A stretch of 20,357 bases of DNA from UBA1146 sp963854815 (lineage in GTDB: Bacteria > Planctomycetota > UBA8108 > UBA1146). The DNA lies in contig CAWLAN010000041.1 in NCBI GenBank assembly GCA_963854815.1, forward strand, positions 1 to 20,357, given 5' to 3'. This document shows, piece after piece, positions 7,557 through 15,145 of the stretch; position 1 is the first letter of the stretch, and each line of letters opens with the position of its first letter. The translations under genes were made by a program, and so were the position numbers. The notes under the pieces are model-generated. The model did not search any database. It was not told where the DNA came from and worked only from the letters and a program-made list of their open reading frames with translations.

Positions 7557-8876
7557 TCAGTTCTTGACCGTGATGGGAACCGGACAGTTGACGATGAGTG
7601 ACGGTTGCATGGGGCTATTGAGCCTCAGGCCACCGGGGGCTTCCGTCAACAGGATATCTCCATCGTCGACCAGGTCGAACAGGTCCCCCAGTCGCTCAAC
7701 GAAGCCGTCGTCGTTATCCGTCACATCCCGGGCAAACTCCGTCAGGTCAGCACCCTTGTTGTGGATCTGGAAAGGATCGAAGTCCTCGGGTGATGTCGGA
7801 TCAAATCCGGGCAGTCCGGAACCTGGAACGGGAATTGCGCCCTCTCCAACGTTTCGCTCGGAGATGAACATATCCTCAACACTGAGTCCGTCGGTGAAAT
7901 ACGCAAACAGGATGACCCACATCGGGCTGTATTTCTTGCTATTGCCACCCGGATAATTGGCGATGCCGGGCTGGAAGCGATTGGGGCCTCCATCACTGAC
8001 CGGAACACCGTTACCGAACTGGACGATCAGACCGACACCCTGGTCATCCTCGAAGCGACCCATGTTCGAGAGTTTCGGCGCATGAGGAACCCCCATAAAT
8101 CCTGCCGGCGGTCCCTTACTCGCCTCGAAGACGGTGTAATAAGGGACCTTCTTATCCAGTCTGAAAGTGGCCTTGTGCAGTTTCATCGTCACCGTTTGTG
8201 ATTCGAGATCGATGGCGAGGGCCTGCCCGCCCTTGTAACGCATGATCGGGGTTTCCTGGGCGCAGTTTCCTCCAGCTGGACCGTTACCGATGAAGAACGG
8301 CGACGGCGGATTGCTTCGGATCAACGGATCGCAACCACCTTCATCGATCAGCAGGCGTTGCCCAGGGTCGGTGCCCCAGACGACCAGAGGCATGTTGGCC
8401 GTGACCTCATCGCCATCCCAGATGAACCGCTTCAGTGGGGAGTAGTTCGGATTCGCCATCGGCGGCAATAGCGAGGTACCATCACTGGAAAATCGCGTGG
8501 TCAGACCTGCATCCTCAGGGAAATGCCAGACACCATCTTCGAGATACACCTCGTCGACCGCGCTGTTGGGAGCATCCTCGAGGACCGCGGAACGATTGGC
8601 ACCGAACTCCTCGCAAAATGATTTGTCGGTGGCGTCGGAAATCACGAACCAGCATTCTGCCCCGGTGGCGTCGATGATCCCCCTGGTGAGCACTTGCGTG
8701 ACGCTACCTCGTTCTGGAAGGGCTCCTACATTTCCACCGAGGTCATAGGCGACGACACCGGTACCGTGAATCTTGACCTTGACTCCACCCGGAGCTCCAA
8801 GGGTCAGAACGGTCCAGGGTAGGATCAATGACAAGGTCAGAGCAATAAAACCCGTAGAATGTAAAAAGATGCTCAT
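7557..8876 (-). CDS. Secreted protein with two related modules, unknown function
   Basis: 439 aa with an N-terminal hydrophobic stretch (~8-26) that looks like a signal peptide. The body holds two similar modules. Module 1 (~75-168) runs ECWFVISDATDKSFCEEFGAN ... VWHF ... NYSPLKRFIWDGDEV; module 2 (~245-330) runs PYYTVFEASKGPPAGFMGVP ... LIVQFGNG ... KYSPMWVILFAYFTDG. Both share an aromatic-x-V start, a Gly/Asn-rich middle and a YSP motif, suggesting internal duplication. This pattern reminds me of a domain of unknown function in archaeal and bacterial secreted proteins (possibly DUF7482, from memory). No catalytic triad is evident; six cysteines lie in the mature part. The ATG at 8876 lacks a Shine-Dalgarno, but a strong one lies ~140 bases upstream, before two coupled leader ORFs. 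The gene converges on rnpB. Confidence 0.85.
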   Translation of the reverse strand: MSIFLHSTGFIALTLSLILPWTVLTLGAPGGVKVKIHGTGVVAYDLGGNVGALPERGSVTQVLTRGIIDATGAECWFVISDATDKSFCEEFGANRSAVLEDAPNSAVDEVYLEDGVWHFPEDAGLTTRFSSDGTSLLPPMANPNYSPLKRFIWDGDEVTANMPLVVWGTDPGQRLLIDEGGCDPLIRSNPPSPFFIGNGPAGGNCAQETPIMRYKGGQALAIDLESQTVTMKLHKATFRLDKKVPYYTVFEASKGPPAGFMGVPHAPKLSNMGRFEDDQGVGLIVQFGNGVPVSDGGPNRFQPGIANYPGGNSKKYSPMWVILFAYFTDGLSVEDMFISERNVGEGAIPVPGSGLPGFDPTSPEDFDPFQIHNKGADLTEFARDVTDNDDGFVERLGDLFDLVDDGDILLTEAPGGLRLNSPMQPSLIVNCPVPITVKN

Positions 8877-9021
8877 GTTGCCAGGACCCAGGGAGGGCTT
8901 TTCAATTGTTTTCCTGAATGCTCGAATGGAACCATTTTTTCCACCTTCATTTAGCCTCGATGCAGAGAGGGTATCGGCGGGCGTTGTGCGAGGACCAGAG
9001 TCCCAAGTAGCACCTCCTTGA
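8873..9021 (-). promoter_or_regulatory. Possible leader: strong Shine-Dalgarno and two coupled short ORFs
   Basis: Read on the minus strand, AAGGAGGTG at 9019-9011 lies six bases (after GGAGG, 9017-9013, with TGCTAC between) before a TTG at 9006. That TTG opens a 19-codon ORF ending in TGA at 8949-8947. Its stop overlaps an ATG at 8950 (ATGA), opening a 25-codon ORF whose TGA at 8875-8873 overlaps the ATG at 8876 of the 439 aa secreted protein (ATGA again). The main start has no ribosome site of its own. This is consistent with translational coupling through two leader peptides. The overlaps and the Shine-Dalgarno are seen directly; their function is inference, and short ORFs can arise by chance. 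Confidence 0.4.
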
Positions 9022-9045
9022 ACTAATTCATCGATGCCTGAAAGA

Positions 9046-9100
9046 GTGAGTTAGCGGTTCGTTTTTGACGAAAAGCGGCTCACGATGGCACGATGCCATC
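9046..9100. repeat. Two adjacent inverted repeats in the gene-free stretch
   Basis: First: GTGAG at 9046-9050 and CTCAC at 9079-9083 enclose TTCGT at 9058-9062, loop TTTTG, ACGAA at 9068-9072. Second: GATGGCA at 9084-9090, loop CGA, TGCCATC at 9094-9100, a perfect 7-bp stem. They lie ~25-80 bases upstream of the strong Shine-Dalgarno of the 439 aa gene on the minus strand. They may be operators or mRNA leader hairpins, or decayed 5' helices of the RNase P RNA relic that follows on the plus strand (rnpB itself has a similar CATGGCA/TGCCATG hairpin near its 5' end). Confidence 0.4.
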
Positions 9101-9187
9101 CATCTATCAGAATATTTCTATTCATCGGACTGGAAAAATAGCATGCCCGTAGGAGCGCGCGATCGTTCGATTAGAGCACTTTCTTCT

Positions 9188-9219
9188 CTGGCAAGGCAAA
9201 TCCCACCCGGAGAAAGACC
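9188..9219 (+). pseudogene. Fragment of RNase P RNA gene (rnpB relic)
   Basis: These 32 bases match rnpB 7313-7344 in the same orientation at 30 of 32 positions (differences at 9194 and 9201). The matched piece is one of the most conserved internal stretches of bacterial RNase P RNA. Shorter matches upstream fall in the same order as in rnpB: CAGAA-TAT at 9108, CATCGG at 9123 and GTAGGAGC at 9149, against 7228, 7258 and 7282. A decayed relic from about 9105 is therefore possible, but that extension is weak. The 5' and 3' universal segments are missing, so it cannot be a working RNase P RNA. Similarity ends exactly where gamma-carboxylase-like coding sequence begins. Confidence 0.75.
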
Positions 9220-9366
9220 GGCAAGAGCTATCCGATCCATGCCGAGATCCAGGTCAGCCTGAACGGTTCACCGGCGCAACCCCTCATCGATCCCGAGGTC
9301 GATCTGGCACAGGTCGAATGGTCACTGGCTGCCAAGCCTTGGATCTTGCCCTATCGGGGCAAGTAG
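9220..9366 (+). pseudogene. C-terminal remnant of vitamin K-dependent gamma-carboxylase-like (HTTM) gene
   Basis: In the frame ending at TAG 9364-9366 the DNA reads IHAEIQVSLNG, then PLIDPEVDLAQVEW and PWILPYRGK. This matches the extreme C-terminus of the gamma-carboxylase-like HTTM family (the human enzyme has V-W-V-S-L-N-x-R-F-Q-Q, DPRVDIVQAAWSP and SWVQPL at the same place). Only ~48 codons remain: the membrane-spanning HTTM catalytic part is absent, there is no start codon or ribosome site, and the frame runs back into the RNase P RNA fragment. It is therefore a gene remnant. Its last 16 bases overlap the 3' end of the converging 364 aa gene. Confidence 0.72.
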
Positions 9367-10445
9367 ATGTCGGTCCCCTCGGGACCTTCGGTGGCGCGGA
9401 TCCGCACCGTTCCATCCGAACTTACGATGCGTTCGATTCCTTCAGGAGGTTGCCACTCTTGCCCGCGCTTTATTGCAAGCATCGCAGCGAAAGCGGCGCG
9501 AATAGCCAGTAATCCTGAATCCACAGCGTGCACACGACTGAGGACACCAGCGTATCCCAGAGTCATCACCGAGGTGATCGGTGCATAGAAAGGTGGGGGT
9601 TCTGAAATTAGATCTATCTTGTCCTGATCGAAAGGATCGAGACTCCACTCCACACTTCGATCGAGAAAACACTTCAGATCAAAGCAAAATGGTAGCCAGG
9701 GTTTCGTATCTCCGTTATCGCCCCAGAGGTCGCCAAAGGCATTCAGGGCCACCAACATCTCGATCTGGATAGCCCTGACGATTGCTTGTCGTGGTGGTTC
9801 GATGCGGGCCAGGGTATTGGCAACCCGATCCATTTCCTGTTCATCATCGAGACTGAGCCATCGCTGCGAACTTTCCACAAAACTCGTCAGTAAGTTCAAC
9901 CGGACAAGTTCTTGAATGAGAATCCCGCCTCCCGACAAGGACTCGACAAACTCCACGCCTTGATGCCATCGCAACACTTGCTGTTGTTGATTCAGCGGAT
10001 CGTCTGAATCAGCAAGCTCCCACCGCCGACCCACGTCAAGAATCGGCGTCAAAACGAAGGGAGTCCAGAAGTCAAGCACCTCGGGAGGACGGAACAGATC
10101 TGACTGGCGAAGAGCCTCCATTAACTGCTGCCGCTGCTCGGGTGTGATGCCCGCCGGCTGTACCGTTTCCTCTTGTTGGGAAAGCAACATGAACAGATCG
10201 GACTGATTCACCCAGGACCGATCATGGAGCACAAACAACTTCGAATCTCGCTGTTGAACTGACAATGCCCACAACTGGGCGGCAGTGGACCCACCCACCT
10301 GCTGACGATAATTTTCGATGCGCCGCTGGTTGTCGATGTTGATCGCATCGATGTAGAGAAGCCCCAGGTAGATGAGAATTCCTAGAAGCACCAGCAATGC
10401 CAGTGCAGAACGCCTCCAGGAAGAAGCAAAGAGCCAGCGGATCAA
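9351..10445 (-). CDS. Membrane-anchored protein of unknown function
   Basis: 364 aa with one N-terminal membrane segment (~13-32) preceded by Arg-rich MIRWLFASSWRRS, so the bulk is probably periplasmic. The rest is a mostly helical, Gln- and Leu-rich domain with no motif I recognise; conserved-looking pieces include PPEVLDFWTPFVLTP, RAIQIEMLVALNAFGDLWGD and a C-terminal strand-rich tail (GIERIVSSDGTVRIRATEG). The repeated helical hairpins with many Leu/Gln could be an adaptor fold. The start is TTG at 10445, overlapping the stop of the zinc-ribbon gene by 4 nt (TTGA), so the two are probably coupled. The 3' end overlaps the opposing gamma-carboxylase remnant. Confidence 0.85.
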   Translation of the reverse strand: MIRWLFASSWRRSALALLVLLGILIYLGLLYIDAINIDNQRRIENYRQQVGGSTAAQLWALSVQQRDSKLFVLHDRSWVNQSDLFMLLSQQEETVQPAGITPEQRQQLMEALRQSDLFRPPEVLDFWTPFVLTPILDVGRRWELADSDDPLNQQQQVLRWHQGVEFVESLSGGGILIQELVRLNLLTSFVESSQRWLSLDDEQEMDRVANTLARIEPPRQAIVRAIQIEMLVALNAFGDLWGDNGDTKPWLPFCFDLKCFLDRSVEWSLDPFDQDKIDLISEPPPFYAPITSVMTLGYAGVLSRVHAVDSGLLAIRAAFAAMLAIKRGQEWQPPEGIERIVSSDGTVRIRATEGPEGTDIYLPR

Positions 10446-11134
10446 CTAAGAATCCGTGAGCAGATAGGACAGCAAACCACAGCGGTCCCCTTGTTGGCCA
10501 TCTCGACCATCTGGGCACTGAGATTCATGTGGCAGCCACCACAAGTATTCCCCTCGATCGCGACCACTACAGTTGCGCCGATCCCCGAATAGAGCCTGTC
10601 GAAGATCTCCAGCAGTTCTGGATCCGTAACCTCCCGCGCTTGCTGGAGAGGTTGCTCCATCGACTGGATTTCTAACTGATATTCTTCGATCTCTTTTCCC
10701 ACGACGGAGCGAATCTCATCCAGTTGCTGCTTCGCGTGACTGGATCGTTCGTTGATATCTGCGACCTGCTTCTCGATCTCCTCGATCTTTTCCATGATCA
10801 GCAGCAGGTTTTCTTCTGTGGAACTCTTCTCTTCCTCGAGTCTCGCTAATTGAACCTTCAGACTGTTGAACTCGTTCGCGCTGGTGGCCTTGTCCAGTTG
10901 GTCACTTGACTTGTCGATTTTGGCCGTGAGTTCACCAACATCGATTTCGAACTTGTTCGACAAAACCCGACCTTGGGTGATCCGCTGCTGACAAGGTTCC
11001 GACTCAGTTTGCAAATTCTCCAGGGTTTGTTCGGAGGCACGAATCCGTTCCATCTTCTTCTCGACCTCGGATTGCAATAGGGAGATCTTCCCCGAGATGC
11101 TCTGTACCTTCTTGATATGATCGATGGATTCCAA
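10442..11134 (-). CDS. Coiled-coil protein with C-terminal C4 zinc ribbon
   Basis: About 230 aa, almost entirely long coiled coil (heptad-like Glu/Lys/Leu from the start to ~residue 160), followed by a C-terminal zinc ribbon: C-G-G-C, a spacer of ~20, then CCPIC, giving C-x2-C...C-x2-C. This is the architecture of the zf-RING_7/CT398-like family (C4-type zinc ribbon, putative nucleic-acid or flagellar/secretion adaptor); the cellular role is not settled. I choose the TTG at 11134 because GGGAGG lies seven bases upstream; a GTG at 11149 would add five residues (including that Shine-Dalgarno) without a site of its own. Separated from rpoD by ~138 bp, with its own possible promoter. The stop overlaps the start of the 364 aa gene. 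Confidence 0.87.
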   Translation of the reverse strand: MESIDHIKKVQSISGKISLLQSEVEKKMERIRASEQTLENLQTESEPCQQRITQGRVLSNKFEIDVGELTAKIDKSSDQLDKATSANEFNSLKVQLARLEEEKSSTEENLLLIMEKIEEIEKQVADINERSSHAKQQLDEIRSVVGKEIEEYQLEIQSMEQPLQQAREVTDPELLEIFDRLYSGIGATVVVAIEGNTCGGCHMNLSAQMVEMANKGTAVVCCPICSRILS

Positions 11135-11178
11135 GTCACAACCTCCCACGAAACTTCGCCCCCCGACAGGGGACCGAT

Positions 11179-11207
11179 AGTATACGAAAACCGGTCGTGA
11201 ATCTTAG
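11179..11207 (-). promoter_or_regulatory. Possible promoter for the zinc-ribbon/364 aa gene pair
   Basis: On the minus strand TATACT (11184-11179) is a good -10 match, 45 bases upstream of the preferred start. The -35 position 17 bases further up (CTAAGA, 11207-11202) is poor. A short CCCC-TGTC-GGGG hairpin sits just downstream in the presumed leader. The 138-bp gap after rpoD makes a separate promoter plausible. Confidence 0.28.
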
Positions 11208-11272
11208 TGCGGGGCCCTGCAACTCTCCAGAAATGAAAGCGATGCTGGTATCACCGAGATCAGTCTCCGGCC

Positions 11273-13198
11273 TCAATCGTCGAGGAAGCCTTCCAGGTGG
11301 CGAGAGCGAATCGGGTGCTGGAGTTTCTTGACCGCCTTGGCCTCGATCTGACGGACCCGCTCCCGGGTGACCTTGAAGATCTTTCCCACCTCCTCGAGGG
11401 TGTAGGTGTATCCGTCTTCCAGCCCGTAGCGGAGCTTGATGATCTCCCGTTCACGATAGGTCAAGGTCTTGAGGACATCCTTGAGACGATCTTTGAGCAT
11501 CTCGTGTGTCGCGACATGGATCGGAGATTCGACCGTCCGATCCTCGATGAAATCACCAAAAAAGCCATCATCGCTGTCACCGATGGGCCGGTCGAGAGAG
11601 ATCGGGTGCTTCGAAATCTTGAGGACCTTTCGGACCTCCTCCTCGGGCAGATCGAGTTCGACTGCGATCTCTTTCATGCTTGGCTCGTATCCAAGCTTTT
11701 GCATCAACTTCTTGGTTGCATTGCGAACCTTGCTCATCGTCTCGATCATGTGAACCGGGATGCGGATGGTACGAGCCTGATCCGCGATAGATCGGGTGAT
11801 CGCCTGGCGGATCCACCATGTGGCGTAAGTGGAGAACTTGTATCCCCTGCGATACTCATACTTCTCGACCGCCTTCATCAATCCAGTGTTCCCCTCCTGG
11901 ATCAGATCAAGGAAGGAGAGACCGCGGTTGCGATATCGTTTCGCGATGGATACGACCAACCTGAGATTTCCCGCCGACAGTTTCCTCTTGGCAACCTCGT
12001 AACGATTGAAATACTTGTTCATCCCATCGACACGATCTCCAAACTGTCCCGTAGGCTCCATGGAGATCTTCTCGATTTCTTCGATATTCCGAAGTTCAGA
12101 ATCGACCAGTTCCTTGTCCGCCTTGCGCCGACTGCGGCGCTGCCTGACGGTTTCGACCCTGAGTGTCGAGTGCAAGATTTTTTGCATCTTGCTGCGCATC
12201 GAATCGCGCAGATTGTTCAGGATCTCTTGCTTGAAGACCAACTCACCGAGAAGGATGCCGATCTTGACCGCCTTCTCCTGTACGGTTTCAGCGATCTTGT
12301 CCTTGTATCGGTCGGTCAACTTTTTTGAATCGAGCTTCTTCTTGTCACGGAGGTTGATCTGGTACAGCCGCTCGATGGTCGCCAGGTTCTGGCTCATCCG
12401 TTGAAGCATATCCTCTCGACTCGGCTCGCCGCTCGACGGCGTCAATTTGATGACCTTGTCGATGGATTGATCCCCGCACAGAACTTCCTGACACAGCCGG
12501 ATCATCTGTTTCTGGCAGAAACCAGAAGAATAGATGGAAGTCCTGTAGTAGTCCCTGCAGGTCTCGATGGTTTTGGCCAGCAATAACTCTTCTGCACGGG
12601 TAAGAAGTGGAATCTCTCCCATCTGCGTGAGATACATCCGCACCGGATCGTCAATCTTTTCACCGGTAAAATCTGCTTCGTCGGGAAGTTCATCGATTTT
12701 GACCGGATCATCCGTGATCTCGATGTCGAGTGATTCGAGAAGGTCGTAAACCTGATCAATCCGCTCCGGAGTGTTGCATTCCTCGGGAAAACAGTTATTG
12801 AATTGCGCGAAAGTCACATGCCCCTGGGCCTTGCCGAACTCGAGAAGACGCGCCAGCCCCTCCTCCATCGTCCGCTTCTCCTTGGAGAGTTCGCGTGCCG
12901 ATGGTCTTCCGGAAGCGATCCTCGGGATCTCCTCTACTGGAAGTTGTGGCTCGTCATCATCTATCGGCTCGTTTACAACCGGGACATCATTGCCGGCCAG
13001 CGTTGGAAGATCACTGGCCGAATCGGCATCCTCGGCGTCTTCGACCTCTTCATCGTCGACCGCAACTACGATCTCGGTATCTTCATCGCCCTTGAATTCC
13101 TCCGTGCCCTTCTTGGTCTTCTTCGCCGATGCTCCGGCGAGACCCTGCATCTTGGTGCCGGACTCACTGTCGGACAGGTCTTGGCCGATCAATTCCAT
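11273..13198 (-). CDS. rpoD: Primary sigma factor RpoD (sigma70, group 1)
   Basis: Housekeeping sigma subunit that directs RNA polymerase to -10/-35 promoters. 641 aa. Order: an acidic, low-complexity N-terminal tail (~35-110, e.g. VDDEEVEDAEDADSAS); a region 1.1-like three-helix segment at ~112-163; region 1.2 with DDPVRMYLTQMGEIPLLTR at ~183-201; a ~170-residue non-conserved region; region 2 at ~396-480 with NLRLVVSIAKRY, LIQEGNTGLMKAVEKY and the -10-reading FSTYATWWIRQAI; region 3 at ~480-540; region 4 at ~570-641 with LTYREREIIKLRYGL and the helix-turn-helix TLEEVGKIFKVTRERVRQIEAKA. All DNA-reading parts are intact. The ATG has GAGAGG upstream and starts 12 bp after the dnaG stop, so the two are one transcription unit. 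Confidence 0.97.
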   Translation of the reverse strand: MELIGQDLSDSESGTKMQGLAGASAKKTKKGTEEFKGDEDTEIVVAVDDEEVEDAEDADSASDLPTLAGNDVPVVNEPIDDDEPQLPVEEIPRIASGRPSARELSKEKRTMEEGLARLLEFGKAQGHVTFAQFNNCFPEECNTPERIDQVYDLLESLDIEITDDPVKIDELPDEADFTGEKIDDPVRMYLTQMGEIPLLTRAEELLLAKTIETCRDYYRTSIYSSGFCQKQMIRLCQEVLCGDQSIDKVIKLTPSSGEPSREDMLQRMSQNLATIERLYQINLRDKKKLDSKKLTDRYKDKIAETVQEKAVKIGILLGELVFKQEILNNLRDSMRSKMQKILHSTLRVETVRQRRSRRKADKELVDSELRNIEEIEKISMEPTGQFGDRVDGMNKYFNRYEVAKRKLSAGNLRLVVSIAKRYRNRGLSFLDLIQEGNTGLMKAVEKYEYRRGYKFSTYATWWIRQAITRSIADQARTIRIPVHMIETMSKVRNATKKLMQKLGYEPSMKEIAVELDLPEEEVRKVLKISKHPISLDRPIGDSDDGFFGDFIEDRTVESPIHVATHEMLKDRLKDVLKTLTYREREIIKLRYGLEDGYTYTLEEVGKIFKVTRERVRQIEAKAVKKLQHPIRSRHLEGFLDD

Positions 13199-13210
13199 CG
13201 GAATCCTCTC

Positions 13211-15136
13211 CTATACAACTCCAGGTGCGGGTGGAAGATCATCTCCCTTACCCTCAAACGTATTGATTATTTCCATCAAGATCGATGGATTCTCCAAAGA
13301 AACTGCGTTTTCTGTTAACTTTTGTATTGTTTGTGTAATCTCCATGATCCGTTCCAAAAACGGCGGCTGACGGGGTATTTTTTGCCGCTGGGCGTTCAGC
13401 CAACAAATCAGCAACTCTCTGGCGAGATCAAATTCCCCCTCGCTCCGATCATTCTCACTCAACCACTCCTGCTCACGATCAACCCGTTCCTGCAATCGCA
13501 GAAAGTAATTCTTCTCATGTTCTTGCTCGATGTGAACAGGATCTGGAATCCCACCGAGTTGCTTGAACCGCAGTGCCAGCGACCTTCTGATCGGATGGTC
13601 CCAGCGCTCCGGAGGAGAAATTCGTAACAACAATTCAATCTGTGAAGGGTACCGGATCATATTCACCAGAATCGCGTCCTCGGTCGCAGTGAGATCCCCG
13701 ACAGGCACTCCCGCACCACCTTCCGAGGGATCAGTTGGATCGGGCAATCCCCCTTCAGCCTCCGAGATGGGTTGGGAGGACACTGGAGAGTGGCGAGCAG
13801 AGCGTTGGGACATGAATCGGTGGTGATCATTGGAGATGTTCGACTCACTGTGACCGGTCGCCCTGGCCACAATACCTACCGCCGTTTCCAGCGTGGTCCC
13901 CTCGAACTTCTCGAGGATTCTGCTGGAAATTTCACCCATCCGCCGCTGGGTCGCTGCGGCACTCTTACCGGGGTGCTCGATGTGGATCTGTTTGATGACG
14001 AACTCGATAGGATCCTCTCCCGATTCGAGCAATTGCTCGAATTCCTGCCCTCCCTGGTCGGATGCAAGCAGATCACATGGATCCTGCCCCTGTGACAGCA
14101 TAACGACTCTGACCTCCACATCGGTTCCCAGGAATAGTTCGCAAGAACGGCACGCGGCTCTCTGACCGGCGTCATCTCCATCGAAAAGCAGATCGACACG
14201 ATGGACCTTTTTCGACAGAAAAGAGACGTGTTCGAGTGTCAAGGCCGTACCCAGAGAGGCAACCGCCACCGGGAATCCGCACTGGTGAGCCATGATGACA
14301 TCCGTGTATCCCTCGCACAGAATCGCTCTCTTTTCGCTGCCGATCTCTTTACGCCCCTCGCGGAATCCATAGAGATGCTGTTTTTTGGAGTAGACTCTGG
14401 ACTCTCGAGAATTGATGTACTTGGGAGGATCATCACCCGCCGGGGACGGTACCGATCCCAGATGTCGTCCACCAAAACCGACGACCTTTCCGCGCCGCTG
14501 CTCGCGGATCGGAAAGATCACGCGATCACGGTATGCATCATAATATCCATCTCCCCTTTGACCCTGCTTGATCAGACCGAGTTTTTCGGCACGCTCGAGA
14601 GATCCACCGACTCCATCACGCATTCGTCCCAGTTCATCGCACAGGTTATTCCAGCCGGGAGGTGCAAATCCGATTCTGAACTTTCGGATCGAATCATCCG
14701 AAAACCCGCGCTTGGCAAGATACTCCCGAGCTGGTGATCCTGCTGAGGACTGCAGTTCCTTCTGGAACCAGATCGCGGTTCGCTCCAGAAGTTGAAGATC
14801 TTGATCTTCTTCCTGTTTGAGTTGTGGGTTCGGTTTCCATTCCCTGATCTCTATCCCCGCCCGATCTGCGAGAATCTTCTTCGCCTCGGGAAACTCGACT
14901 CCCTCTATCTTCTGTACGAACGAAAATACATCTCCATTTTCCTCGCAGGACCAGCAGCGAAACGTTCTGCGATCCGGATTCACATCCATCGACGGGTTCT
15001 TGTCCGGATGAAACGGGCACAACCCCTTGAAGACATTCCCTCGCCGCACCAGTTCGACGTATCCCTGGACCACATCCTCGATGGGATTCGCATCACGGAT
15101 CCGTTCGAGTTCGTCTTGGCCTGGAATCCCGTCCAT
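13211..15136 (-). CDS. dnaG: DNA primase DnaG
   Basis: Synthesises RNA primers for the replication fork, working with the DnaB helicase. 641 aa. Visible: CHC2 zinc-binding domain with Cys40, His43, Cys61 and Cys64 (CPFHPDKNPS ... RCWSC); RNA polymerase core from ~120; a TOPRIM fold with ILCEGYTDV at 272-280 (Glu275) and the metal-binding LLFDGDDAGQ at 317-325; and a divergent helical C-terminal domain (~470-641) that should bind helicase. The linker at ~438-478 is rich in Ser, Pro and Gly. The ATG is set by GAGGGAGAG just upstream and by the normal distance to the zinc motif. It sits directly upstream of rpoD as in the macromolecular synthesis operon, but rpsU is not adjacent. Confidence 0.96.
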   Translation of the reverse strand: MDGIPGQDELERIRDANPIEDVVQGYVELVRRGNVFKGLCPFHPDKNPSMDVNPDRRTFRCWSCEENGDVFSFVQKIEGVEFPEAKKILADRAGIEIREWKPNPQLKQEEDQDLQLLERTAIWFQKELQSSAGSPAREYLAKRGFSDDSIRKFRIGFAPPGWNNLCDELGRMRDGVGGSLERAEKLGLIKQGQRGDGYYDAYRDRVIFPIREQRRGKVVGFGGRHLGSVPSPAGDDPPKYINSRESRVYSKKQHLYGFREGRKEIGSEKRAILCEGYTDVIMAHQCGFPVAVASLGTALTLEHVSFLSKKVHRVDLLFDGDDAGQRAACRSCELFLGTDVEVRVVMLSQGQDPCDLLASDQGGQEFEQLLESGEDPIEFVIKQIHIEHPGKSAAATQRRMGEISSRILEKFEGTTLETAVGIVARATGHSESNISNDHHRFMSQRSARHSPVSSQPISEAEGGLPDPTDPSEGGAGVPVGDLTATEDAILVNMIRYPSQIELLLRISPPERWDHPIRRSLALRFKQLGGIPDPVHIEQEHEKNYFLRLQERVDREQEWLSENDRSEGEFDLARELLICWLNAQRQKIPRQPPFLERIMEITQTIQKLTENAVSLENPSILMEIINTFEGKGDDLPPAPGVV

Positions 15137-15145
15137 CTCTCCCTC

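Noticed and set aside
8877..9050. In-frame N-terminal extension of the 439 aa secreted protein
   Set aside because: The frame is open up to a stop at 9051-9053 but contains no ATG, GTG or TTG, and the signal peptide fits the ATG at 8876.
9046..9100. Inverted repeats as an insertion-sequence end or integration site
   Set aside because: No transposase or integrase, no target duplication and no matching copy elsewhere in the window.
11297..12328. 343-codon ORF on the plus strand inside rpoD
   Set aside because: It is fully antisense to conserved rpoD regions 2-4, has no ribosome site and no family likeness; it is a shadow of biased codon use.
11273..15136. dnaG and rpoD products both exactly 641 aa
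   Set aside because: Sequences and domains are unrelated; the equal length is coincidence, not duplication.
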